Shown: in pieces, positions 44,001 to 50,588 of the stretch
Layout of the letters: every line of letters begins with the position of its first letter
Position numbering within the stretch: position 1 is the first letter of the stretch
Assembly: GCA_035222895.1 (NCBI GenBank)
Contig: JAVYIG010000167.1
Location: forward strand, 600,501 to 664,500
Length of the DNA: 64,000 bases
Reading direction: 5' to 3'
Source of the DNA: Strongylocentrotus droebachiensis
Lineage: Eukaryota; Echinodermata; Echinoidea; Camarodonta; Strongylocentrotidae
Notes under the pieces: model-generated
What the model was told of the DNA's origin: nothing
The model's input: only the letters and a program-made list of their open reading frames with translations
The model's database searches: none
Made by a program: the position numbers and the translations under genes

Positions 44001-46800
44001 ATGAAACTAGGAAAACGCGACGATGGAATATTTTAAAGATGATTTACGACATTCGTTTTGTTTGTATATTTTTGACTTGTGCAACATTGTTTTTAATATA
44101 TTTTTAAGTCTGTTTTTAAATTGTGAACAAGTTAGCCATTGGCTGCTAATCAAGATTTTTTTAAAACCTTGAATACATTTCGAAATAAGACGGTTTTAAA
44201 CCTTTCTTTGTATTTTCGAACATCTCAGAAACCAACAAGATGGAGTTCGCCTGAAACCATGGTAACTGGTGACCAATCAACAGAAGGAGATAGCTGGTCT
44301 TTTGGTATCGTCTTGTGGGAAATAGTGACATTAGGTAAACAAAAAAGACCCCCAAAAGTTAATATCACATGTAATACTGCGTGTCATTTTAAAGACCTTG
44401 AAGTTATCATATGGTAATAATAATGATGATGATAACTAATACTGATAACGACACTAATTTTGTTTATGTGAAGCCTTATCAGCTTTACTGCTGTTCTACC
44501 TAAGGTCCCTATCAATATTATAACCCTAGCAATATTATTGCCAGGTGGATTGGAGTGGGTGGAGAATTGCAAATATGGATGAATGTCTTACCAAAGGACG
44601 TTAGTGCCAGCTTGGGATTCGAACACTGAACCCTTGGAGGACTGAAAGTAAAGATAATGAGACACTATACCACTAAACCTCCACTTTACGTTGATCATAA
44701 TTATGGTGCTATGAAGTAAAGTAACAGATTTCATTGCACTTAAGTAATAAAATTGATAATTATTGATACTTGGATGGCGTATGCTAAGAATAAATAATTC
44801 AAGCCACTTATTCTACTTTATAAGAGCAACCGATAACATTTTAGATTCTTAATTTATTGCGTCGTTCCAATTCAATTACATGTCACAGATATGAATAACA
44901 TTTAATCCAGCATTTTGCCTGTACTTTCAAATGTTGACGGAAATTTCTACTTCTGATGAATCTTATTCCTCTCCAAACCTTTAAAGGTCACATATTCAAA
45001 GATTGGATTAAATGTTTTACTTGTTATTTTTCTTTGATTCTTAAAGGTGCGAGACCATACCCTAATATGACTTTTGACACTGTACAAACGGAGGTTGCCA
45101 ATGGTTACCAGATGCCACGCCCTCGTCATTGTGGACAAGGAGTGTAAATAATAATCTTTTAAGCTGTCTTTACTTTGTCTTATACGGATTGTTCGTTAAA
45201 TGTCAGAATTAACTTGACTTACTTGATGCTATATTTAGTTGTAAGGTTTCATGATGATGTTAAGTATCAAACGCGGATATGTTTCCAAACAATGAGGTAC
45301 ATGATTAAACTTAATTCTGCTTTCTGTCCTTTGAATCTAATTTTGAATCTGACAAAATACGTCTCAACACTCCTGGCGGAGTAAAAACAAATAAGAATAG
45401 GTGTGGGCATGAAATGATAAAATAATAGTATTAATAATGCTGTTGCCTATGAACGTTGAATAAGTCAGGATCAATTTAAGTTTTTGTCTTCAGTATTTCT
45501 CCTAGATAACGATCGAATCCTTCGTATCTTTCAGATATACGGTCATGTCTGGTTGTTGGGAGAAGGAAGCTACAAATCGGAATAACTTTGATCAGATCCT
45601 CAAGAGTTTGGAAAGGATTCTAGAAAAGACTCATGTAAGATGGATTCAAATTACCTTCTTTTTAAATGTCTAATGCAGAACCTCAGTTCATCAGGTATCA
45701 TAAAAATGACCTTAACCCTATAAAAGTAATAGAGTGGTGAAGTGTGACGTCATCAAAAACCTATTTTTTAAATTTCTCAATTTTTTCTTCATTTTCCGAA
45801 AGAGCATACAAAATAATGTCCAAATGTCGAAAAACCAATTGAATATGTTAAGTATTGGCTGAGATAGGACCATTTGAATAAATATATGTCCTATAGGAAC
45901 GTAGTGTTATATCAGGGAGGTGTTTTAACTCACATGACCTGGTTATATGCTCTGGCTCCTAATGGTTAGGAGCCAGAGCATATAACACTGAGTTCCCATA
46001 GGCAATCTTTTTATTCAGATGGTCATATATCAGCCAATACTTGACATATTCTATTGGTTTTCGACATTTGGACATTATTTTTGATGCTCTTTCGGAAAAT
46101 GAAGACAAAACTGAGAAATTCTAAAAATAGATTTTGATGACGTCACAGCTTCGGTACTCTATGATCTTTCAAGCTAATTTTCCCCAAGTAATGATTTTGT
46201 TACGTTTTTTATTTATTCACTTCCCATATCATTCACAGTCATATTCGTAAGTTTCATCTTTTGATATATATTTTTTGTTTGTATATACATCTCATACATA
46301 AATATTTTTCATATTTTCCATTTTATAATAGGCCTAGGCCTTATATATAATATAATATTCATGTTTTTCAACATAACACAATCCAATGTGAGCGTCAGTG
46401 TGGTACCTGGTAGAAATTTGAGCCTTTAATCCTGTCAGCGCCATAAAACAGCTTGCCTAAAGCCAGTTTGCTTTGAAGGCCCATTGCGAATCCATTGAGG
46501 TTGATAATGAGCGATACAAATGCAATAATTACTATTATAATTATTTATCATTATTACTATCATTAATATTGTAATTATTTTTATTGTTATCATTATGATT
46601 ATTATCATTATGATTATTACCATTAGGGTTATTATCATTGTGGTTATTTTCATTATTAGTATTGATATTATCATTATGGTTATTTTCATTATTATTAATG
46701 TTATCATCGTTATTATTACTTTTGATTTTCTCAGAATTACTTGTCTCTCAATGACTTGGATGAAACATTGTATGCGTCTACTCTGGACATGGGAATTTAA
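25383..46800 (+). CDS. Gene 2: four-Ig transmembrane receptor with a predicted tyrosine pseudokinase
   Basis: Seventeen exons whose phases all agree and sum to 831 codons plus a stop. Layout in residues: signal peptide 1-19; Ig1a 20-125; Ig1b 125-230; Ig2 230-334; Ig3 334-422; Thr-rich stalk 422-440; TM about 456-480; juxtamembrane 481-540, with a YxxI-x6-YxxL pair at Tyr513 and Tyr523; kinase domain about 541-805; tail to 831 with Tyr812 and Tyr823. The glycine loop GRGDFG is intact at 551-556. The ATP-anchoring lysine is Arg575 (VAIR), and HRD is HGT at 677-679, so the catalytic base is absent. Asn684 and the Asp and Gly of DHG (697-699) remain. The activation segment to the SPE motif (716-718) is short and has no tyrosine. 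By family knowledge it should be a cell-surface receptor; catalytic activity is doubtful. Its ligand is unknown. Additional short stalk exons may have been missed. Confidence 0.85.
25441..26557 (+). other. Gene 2 intron 1 with a tRNA-derived SINE
   Basis: Minus-strand SINE fragment at about 25795-25890, with A-box-like ggctaagtggttaggc and degenerate B-box gggacccgggtt. The same SINE lies at 50745-50835 in gene 3, so it was present before the duplication. Small reading frames here are not conserved. Confidence 0.65.
26558..26872 (+). CDS. Gene 2 exon 2: first Ig domain, copy a
   Basis: A 315-base phase 1-1 exon. Ig fold with VSLVCTST (first Cys), FTWTYV (core Trp) and DEGEYLCSTT (the D-x-G-x-Y-x-C signature). 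Acceptor tttacag, donor gtaaga. Nearly identical to 27159-27473. Confidence 0.92.
27159..27473 (+). CDS. Gene 2 exon 3: first Ig domain, copy b
   Basis: A 315-base phase 1-1 tandem duplicate of the preceding exon, with the same acceptor and donor and the same Cys, Trp and Cys. Flanking intron was duplicated along with it (about 600 bases per unit). Gene 3 has a single exon here. Confidence 0.92.
27474..28080 (+). other. Gene 2 intron between Ig1b and Ig2
   Basis: Homologous to the corresponding gene 3 intron (51868-52479), including ccttcatctagca and ttcactcattctgtggcatt. No other feature. Confidence 0.65.
28081..28392 (+). CDS. Gene 2 exon 4: second Ig domain
   Basis: A 312-base phase 1-1 exon. 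ATCDAIGS, TITWVLDG and LFCEISG mark Cys-Trp-Cys. Acceptor aaaaaag, donor gtgagt. The upstream polypyrimidine tract is poor in all three paralogues. Confidence 0.88.
28393..29292 (+). other. Gene 2 intron between Ig2 and Ig3
   Basis: Homologous to 52792-54057 of gene 3 but without its hAT-like insertion. The empty target site is caaactgcagcagagtc near 28646-28663. T run at about 29066-29081. Confidence 0.7.
29293..29556 (+). CDS. Gene 2 exon 5: third Ig domain
   Basis: A 264-base phase 1-1 exon with RVSCNTRD and EFTCVGGNYLGNT carrying the two cysteines; no core Trp. Acceptor ctttcag, donor gtaagt. Confidence 0.88.
29557..33902 (+). other. Long gene 2 intron before the stalk
   Basis: Contains an inverted relative of gene 3 intron sequence (30340-30480), (AC)n at 30988-31012, a palindromic patch at 32249-32376 centred on ttcggggctgcgcccctcagc, a G run at 33104-33114 and (TTA)n at 33418-33455. 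The last 850 bases match gene 3 57780-59304 apart from insertions there. No extra exon seen. Confidence 0.55.
33903..33956 (+). CDS. Gene 2 exon 6: Thr-rich stalk
   Basis: A 54-base phase 1-1 exon encoding LTTPDPITTEGTTTSST, a likely O-glycosylated stalk. Acceptor tttaag, donor gtgact. Matches 59305-59358 of gene 3. It differs from the two stalk exon types of gene 1. Confidence 0.75.
33957..36506 (+). other. Gene 2 intron, left part, between stalk and TM exons
   Basis: AT-rich. Homologous to 59359-62230 of gene 3 except for the TTAA element there. Carries the block 35717-36080 shared by all three genes. No gene seen. Confidence 0.6.
36507..38340 (+). repeat. 48-bp G-rich minisatellite with telomere-like TTAGGG
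   Basis: About 30 copies of a 48-base unit whose core is gggttagggttgcaattggg, followed by a tttaggtgagatttagag block, are tightly repeated to about 37960. Then about 380 bases of more diverged units follow. Variants alternate (gtaagg, gcgagg, gtgagg), and one unit near 37360 lost six bases. Because 48 is divisible by three, one frame stays open (Arg-Val repeats), but nothing supports translation. It lies in the intron immediately before the TM exon. Confidence 0.93.
38387..38530 (+). CDS. Gene 2 exon 7: transmembrane helix
   Basis: A 144-base phase 1-1 exon. Cys-containing linker (QCTCVPTG), a hydrophobic helix (about residues 456-480), then LRRHETRP on the cytoplasmic side. Acceptor atccag, donor gtgact. 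Confidence 0.9.
38531..39690 (+). other. Gene 2 intron with a GC-rich-ended insertion
   Basis: Positions about 38772-39430 appear to be an insertion absent from gene 3. Both ends carry a run of about 10-14 G or C followed by an imperfect inverted word (caccatgcccccc against ggggggccataatg). Superfamily and target duplication not resolved. The remainder matches 63180-63423. Confidence 0.5.
39691..39721 (+). CDS. Gene 2 exon 8: juxtamembrane 1
   Basis: A 31-base exon (phase 1 in, 2 out) encoding GFEESEKTVS. Acceptor tttacag, donor gttagt. Confidence 0.82.
39722..40172 (+). other. Gene 2 intron with an AC-rich tract
   Basis: AC-rich tract at about 39810-39850; matches the same intron in genes 1 and 3. 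No gene. Confidence 0.7.
40173..40243 (+). CDS. Gene 2 exon 9: juxtamembrane 2
   Basis: A 71-base exon (phase 2 in, 1 out) encoding EGRNVSHEANDNTAYEMIQS and a few more residues. Contains Tyr513 in TAYEMI, which fits both the first half of an ITAM and an ITSM (TxYxxI). Acceptor ttcacag, donor gtgaga. Confidence 0.82.
40244..40562 (+). other. Gene 2 intron before the kinase domain
   Basis: The first half matches gene 1 20811-20960. No other feature seen. Confidence 0.7.
40563..40733 (+). CDS. Gene 2 exon 10: kinase N-lobe, glycine loop and beta-3
   Basis: A 171-base phase 1-1 exon. Begins AYTSLKL (Tyr523), then APENVTFFTRLG, glycine-rich loop IGRGDFGGVWKG, and beta-3 strand VDVAIRQIP, where the invariant lysine is Arg575. 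Acceptor tttatag, donor gtgggg. Confidence 0.85.
40734..41365 (+). other. Gene 2 intron with AT and AAT microsatellites
   Basis: A run at 40773-40785, (AT)n and (AAT)n at 41003-41066. Frames through these repeats are artefacts. The acceptor tcccttag lies at 41365. Confidence 0.75.
41366..41470 (+). CDS. Gene 2 exon 11: kinase alpha-C region
   Basis: A 105-base phase 1-1 exon encoding NVLEAVKVLSELPDQPNVVK and LGYCQEQ, matching the alpha-C helix (Glu589) and the HPNIVxLLGxC region of tyrosine kinases. Donor gtaaaa. Confidence 0.82.
41471..42928 (+). other. Gene 2 intron with a GAATT-rich array and a SINE tail
   Basis: Positions about 41690-42510 are an imperfect array of words like ctgaattatgaattg and aatttaatctgaat. 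Positions 42664-42682 are (TGAATA)n. Positions 42727-42845 match the 3-prime half of the SINE at 54661-55021 (gagtggagattgtgcacaca ... tgtaaagcgcttagaga). Confidence 0.75.
42727..42845 (+). repeat. 5-prime truncated SINE, tRNA-derived family
   Basis: Matches the body of the full SINE at 54661-55021 from gggagtggagattgtgcaca to aaagctgaatattat. It lacks the tRNA-like head, consistent with truncation. Confidence 0.75.
42929..43110 (+). CDS. Gene 2 exon 12: kinase hinge and alpha-E
   Basis: A 182-base exon (phase 1 in, 0 out). Encodes LYEFISGGTLLTHL (hinge), an insert of about 25 residues rich in polar and basic residues, and LLNLAWQIAKGMQYLVSKK (alpha-E). Acceptor gatgcag, donor gtaaca. Confidence 0.85.
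43231..43300 (+). pseudogene. Partial exon 12 duplicate 1 (fossil)
   Basis: Reads in the same frame as exon 12 through ILNLAWQIAKGMQF and keeps a gt donor (atgaag|gttacc), but the first two thirds of the exon and the acceptor are absent. Confidence 0.75.
43432..43503 (+). pseudogene. Partial exon 12 duplicate 2 (fossil)
   Basis: Reads TLNLAWQIEKVMQFLASK in frame. The donor is lost (aaagaatatt) and there is no acceptor. Confidence 0.75.
43827..43931 (+). CDS. Gene 2 exon 13: kinase catalytic loop, HRD replaced
   Basis: A 105-base phase 0-0 exon. IIHGTLCAHNVLLA aligns with VHRDLAARNVLV: the HRD aspartate is Thr679 and the Asn is Asn684. Then KLSDHGLSSSL with DHG for DFG. The donor gtaagt at 43932 gives the phase required by the next exon. 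Confidence 0.85.
44229..44334 (+). CDS. Gene 2 exon 14: APE motif and alpha-F
   Basis: A 106-base exon (phase 0 in, 1 out) encoding PTRWSSPETM and GDSWSFGIVLWEIVTLG, the substrate-loop end and DxWSFG helix of tyrosine kinases. Acceptor tctcag, donor gtaaac. Confidence 0.87.
44335..45046 (+). other. Gene 2 intron with a minus-strand tRNA-like SINE
   Basis: At about 44545-44692, minus strand, the A-box-like tagtggtatagtgtc and B-box tgttcgaatccc are visible. Related in plan to 11200-11345. No gene seen. Confidence 0.6.
45047..45143 (+). CDS. Gene 2 exon 15: kinase C-lobe alpha-G
   Basis: A 97-base exon (phase 1 in, 2 out) encoding ARPYPNMTFDTVQTEV and NGYQMPRPRHC, matching the PYP...GyRMpxP block of receptor tyrosine kinases. 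Donor gtaaat. Confidence 0.85.
45144..45534 (+). other. Gene 2 intron, nothing recognised
   Basis: AT-rich intron of 391 bases with acceptor ctttcag. No repeat or gene identified. Confidence 0.6.
45535..45634 (+). CDS. Gene 2 exon 16: kinase C-lobe end
   Basis: A 100-base exon (phase 2 in, 0 out) encoding TVMSGCWEKEATNRNNFDQI, matching the M..CW..dp..RP.F close of the kinase fold, with Arg retained. If the gtaaga donor failed, reading on would reach a stop after about 12 codons. Confidence 0.85.
45635..46734 (+). other. Gene 2 last intron: palindromic MITE and ATT-rich tract
   Basis: Positions about 45727-46168 form an inverted repeat; positions 46510-46730 are an (ATT/CAT)n-rich tract. The same kind of tract precedes the terminal exon of gene 1. 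Confidence 0.7.
45727..46168. mobile_element. Palindromic MITE, about 440 bp
   Basis: The arm starting atagagtggtgaag, then gtgacgtcatcaaaa, matches the complement of ttttgatgacgtcacagctt ending actctat. The centre is a hairpin, gctctggctcctaatggttaggagccagagc. The target duplication is not clear. Confidence 0.7.
46735..46800 (+). CDS. Gene 2 exon 17: cytoplasmic tail and stop
   Basis: A 66-base phase 0 exon encoding NYLSLNDLDETLYASTLDMG plus Ile, then taa. Supported by conservation with gene 1 21608-21667. Two tyrosines in YLSL and YAST. Confidence 0.82.
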   Translation, partial: NYLSLNDLDETLYASTLDMGI

Positions 46801-47266
46801 GCCGTGTTCTTTTTTATGGTGACATGAAGCGTAATACATTTCACATGTTTGTATCTTATCTTACGCCGTTGCCATTCTTTTACACGTTTAAATATCGGGT
46901 TGTTTACTGCGGCATATCTGAATGAGCCTTTACTCTACCAACGTTCAATCTTCAATAATCGAATAATAAAGTTATTCTAAAAGGTCATAGAGATTTATCA
47001 ATGAAGTTAGGGAAAGATATATACTCTATCTGTCAAGAATAAATCTTATTGTCACAATCCTTTCATGTAAAGGCGTGAGGAATAAATGATGTCAACAGTG
47101 TATATAATATTGTGCGTGACATGTATGATGTGTTACTTATAATCATGAAGGGTATATTTTAATGTCTAATTCACAATAACTGTTACGTTAATATTTTTTA
47201 GAATGTAAAATTTCACCGTATGGCTAAAATATGTTTTTGATATTCTCTATGCAATGCGTTTCTTAA

Positions 47267-47797
47267 AGGTACAATGTCCCATTTGCAGGCAAAGCAAATT
47301 AAAAGGTAAAATTCCACTGGCGTTTGAAAGATATTACTAATTTAGAACTCAAAACGAAAGGACTTGAAAATGACTTTTAGTGGGAAAATAACGACCATTA
47401 GTGGTCGAATCGACTTAAGTGATTGCAATCACCTAAGTAATAGTCTGATTTTCAGACCCTTGTACCGAATGGTCGTACGTATTGTGCTGTGCAAAGATTC
47501 AATCAGTTTAATTTTGGCCATTACAAGAAGTGGGTTATGGATGTAGACAAATGACCATGTATCCTTTTTAGCCCATATTCTGTACGTTGTTACCAAAAAC
47601 AAATTAATTTAGTCAGTCACTCAATAGTGTCTGACAGCGAAGTCTAGAAAGTAAATAGTAACGGGTTTCCTTGCATAATTTGAATATTATGACACTGCTA
47701 ACGTGTAAACGTCATTGATAGGACATACGTGATATATTCATAATTTCTGCAAAGTCCAATATAACTTGGTGTTGGCTGCAAATGGGACATAGTACCT
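47267..47797. mobile_element. TTAA-flanked 531-bp MITE, copy 1
   Basis: Ends aggtacaatgtcccattt and aaatgggacatagtacct are inverse. TTAA at 47263-47266 and 47798-47801 is the duplication. Same length as the copy at 59935-60465 and closely similar throughout. TTAA duplications are typical of piggyBac-type elements; the superfamily is an inference. Confidence 0.8.
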
Positions 47798-48955
47798 TTA
47801 ATTGTCAAAAAGTTTCATGTGAAGGAATCAAATTTGATTTTTCTGTTTTGTTTTTGCATATTCTCTTTTAACAGAATGGATATAGTGTGTTACACGTGTA
47901 ATGTGTTATGATATATATGTTATTACTTACTAAAAATGGAAAGTAATTGCAAGTCTAATTTAATCATCCCCAAAATATTCTGGAGTGTACAAAATGTGTT
48001 TTTACAACGCAACACAACTTGGAAAGATGAAAGCGATTCTATATTAAGACATGCTTTTAAGAGAGAAATTCAAAAAAAGCATAGGAATACAATGTAGCAG
48101 GAAAAAAAATACGAACAAACCGAAAAGATGACTTATCATTGTTGAAGATCATTTGAAAATTTGACTGATATATGAAAGTTAAATTTGATGTTACCTATTG
48201 TGTTATTTGTGTATGATTAATGTTTAATGATTTATTTGTACGATTTGGATGTGATTCAAGTCCTCAGACTCTAATGAGGTGAACAATATCAATGTATAAG
48301 TTATCTTCTTACACATTCTATTTATAAAGAGTGGATCTACTGTCTTATATGCGAGGTGGTATAATATATAATGTCTTTAAGTATTTTGTTTACATAAGAT
48401 CTATCTTTGGTTTACATCACGAACAATTACTTGTATGTATACTGTCGCAACGGATTGAAGGGAATCATCTTTATATAAGCCTATAAACATTTGTTAAAGA
48501 AGAATTTGTATGGTCGTGAATTTGTTTTATTTTGCTTCTTTTTGTCATAATGTATTAATTTGAAGTACTAATATTAAACTTTTAATTTACTTTTTACACT
48601 AATGATTTCGATCAAACTGATGGTGATTTTGTCAATGGATTATGATAGCATAATAATGACTAGGCATATTAAAAGTCTAGTTTTCTAAGATTGTCTTAAT
48701 ATGGATACAAAGGATGAAATATTGCTGTTGCTAAACGTAAATATGGCGAAGAGAGAGAGAGAGAGAGACATAGAGAGATACGCGATTATTGAAGGAAATT
48801 TATGATAGGTTTTTTTTTAAAGTTGTGAAATGAATCATAATCAACTTATGGCACATACACAAATCTTGCAACCCGATTTTCAAAATGAAAAGAAAACAAA
48901 CGTTTCCTCTTTGTGAAGTCAAGGCAGTATGATCATTTCCCATTTGTCGAAATCT

Positions 48956-50118
48956 AGAATCAAAGACCTTCTTAAAATCCACGAACGTAGGGCACTGCTG
49001 TCAGATGCTTTGCTTTAATACCTTCCACCAGTCTTCGCAAAGTTAGAATTTGCGCTACTCTAGATCTTCCTGGACGGAATCCATTCTGGTTCTTGCGGAG
49101 AAGGGGATCCAGGTGAGGACGGATTCTATTCAAAAGCATTTTGTTGAATACTTTTGCAGCTACTGGGGTCAGTGCTATACCACGGTAGTTTTGAAGGGGT
49201 ACTGAGATCTCCCTTTTTTGGGTACAGGGATTATTATGCTCCTAGACCACAAGTCTGGTTTCTCGCCATGGATAAGTGTTTTGTTGCATACTTCCAGAAG
49301 CTGTTGGTCAAGGGCACCAGACTTTCATACCTCTGCTGGGATTCCATCCACACCTGGGCATTTATTATTGGAGAGGGAGGTAACTGCCACTTTGAGTTCT
49401 CCAATGGTAAATTTGCTTGTTTTGATTGGGAGTGTCTTTTGGACCATCTTCCTTACTGGGATGTTGTTATCTGGTGGAGGTTGCTCAGGTAGATTAGAAA
49501 AGTGATCTTTCCACTGGTTTAGTCTCTATTGTGGTGTTTTACCTCTAAGCTGATCCACTGGGGTCGAGGCCTTTCCAGTGATCTCTTTCACAATATTCCA
49601 TACTTTCCTAGTCTGCTGTTGGACTGCACCAATCTCGATCTTAGTGCATTTCTTATCTATGTAATTTGACTGCTCTTCATCGTATGCATCCTGGATATCT
49701 TTCTTGGCTTTGTCAAGTGTTTCTGCATGTTCGGCAGTTGGTGCGCCATTTTTTTCATTATATGCTACTTTAAGGCATTTCAGTTTCTCCCTGATCTTTT
49801 CGTTTTCCCATGGCACCCGTTTCAAATCTGTTGTTGACCTCCACTGTATATGCTTCCTTAATACTACTATCTGATTTAAAGAGCTGCCATGCAGTCATGA
49901 GGAAGATTTGATTTGGCTTTTACCTTCTTGTTGCTTCTCAAGCTTAGTTGTATTCTGGCGGAGACTATTCGATGGTCCGAGTTCAAGGGGCCAAAAGTGT
50001 TATAAGCTTGACAGTCTTTCACACTATTTCTCCACTTTTTATTCACTAGGATATAGTCTAGTTGTGCCTGGCTCTTATTTGGGTATGTAAATGTCCACAA
50101 CTTTTCTTTGGCATACTT
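48956..50118 (-). mobile_element. Broken non-LTR retrotransposon (LINE) fragment
   Basis: Reading the minus strand from 50118 down: an endonuclease end (LDYILVNKKW and SDHRIVSARI), then a linker with Lys-rich residues (about 49825-49526), then RT N-terminal motifs QNGFRPGRSR and FVDFKKVFDS ending at 48956. Frameshifts and missing 5-prime and 3-prime parts make it non-functional. The domain style resembles RTE-type elements. Confidence 0.8.
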
Positions 50119-50253
50119 AGCTTGAAGTAATAAATAATCATAATATCATATAAATAATATTAATTACAAAAAATGATATCAATGATCAAATGATAATAGT
50201 ACTAATGAAATTAATGATAATAATCAACATTAATAATATAATAAAAACTTCCC
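50119..50253. repeat. Left arm of an AT-rich inverted repeat around gene 3 exon 1
   Basis: About 135 bases (starting near cttagcttgaagtaataaat) are the near-exact reverse complement of 51245-51380. It directly adjoins the 5-prime side of the LINE fragment. Confidence 0.85.
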
Positions 50254-50530
50254 CTAAAAATGCAATAAGAATGATTGCCCTTTAAGACACATTGCCTGTT
50301 GTTAAACCAAATGACATATGTCTCACAAAGTAAACATTAGGAATACTTAGTGTAGCTTAAATCGGGGAGAACTATTACGCGGTAGGGCTTAAGTTCAATT
50401 ATACTCACCGTTGAGGGCTGTAATACTGTTATCATATTATACCATTAAAGGAAGCAGATCGTGGCCTTCCATTCTTGCATTCTATCCATTGGAAATGATT
50501 TCATGTCACAAAAAGCCAACGTATAGCAAG

Positions 50531-50588
50531 ATGTCAACGATTTACTACTGTGTGTTGCCCGTGATCTGCCTATTATCCATCGGACGAG
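50531..50588 (+). CDS. Gene 3 exon 1: signal peptide
   Basis: A 58-base exon with ATG at 50531 and a hydrophobic leader (core LPVICLLSIG), donor gtgagt. Conserved with 25383-25440, as is about 200 bases upstream. Confidence 0.88.

Larger units (their letters stand above)
46801..50530. other. Intergenic region between genes 2 and 3
   Basis: A candidate poly(A) signal aataaa of gene 2 lies at 46965-46970. Then the TTAA MITE 47267-47797, blocks shared with the 1-2 intergenic region (48590-48760, 48840-48955), a short GA tract (48751-48766), the LINE fragment 48956-50118 and an AT-rich inverted-repeat arm 50119-50253. Confidence 0.65.

Noticed and set aside
49154..49505. Plus-strand frames of about 100 residues near 49.2-49.5 kb
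   Set aside because: The real coding signal here is the minus-strand LINE (QNGFRPGRSR, FVDFKKVFDS); the plus-strand frames are its complements.
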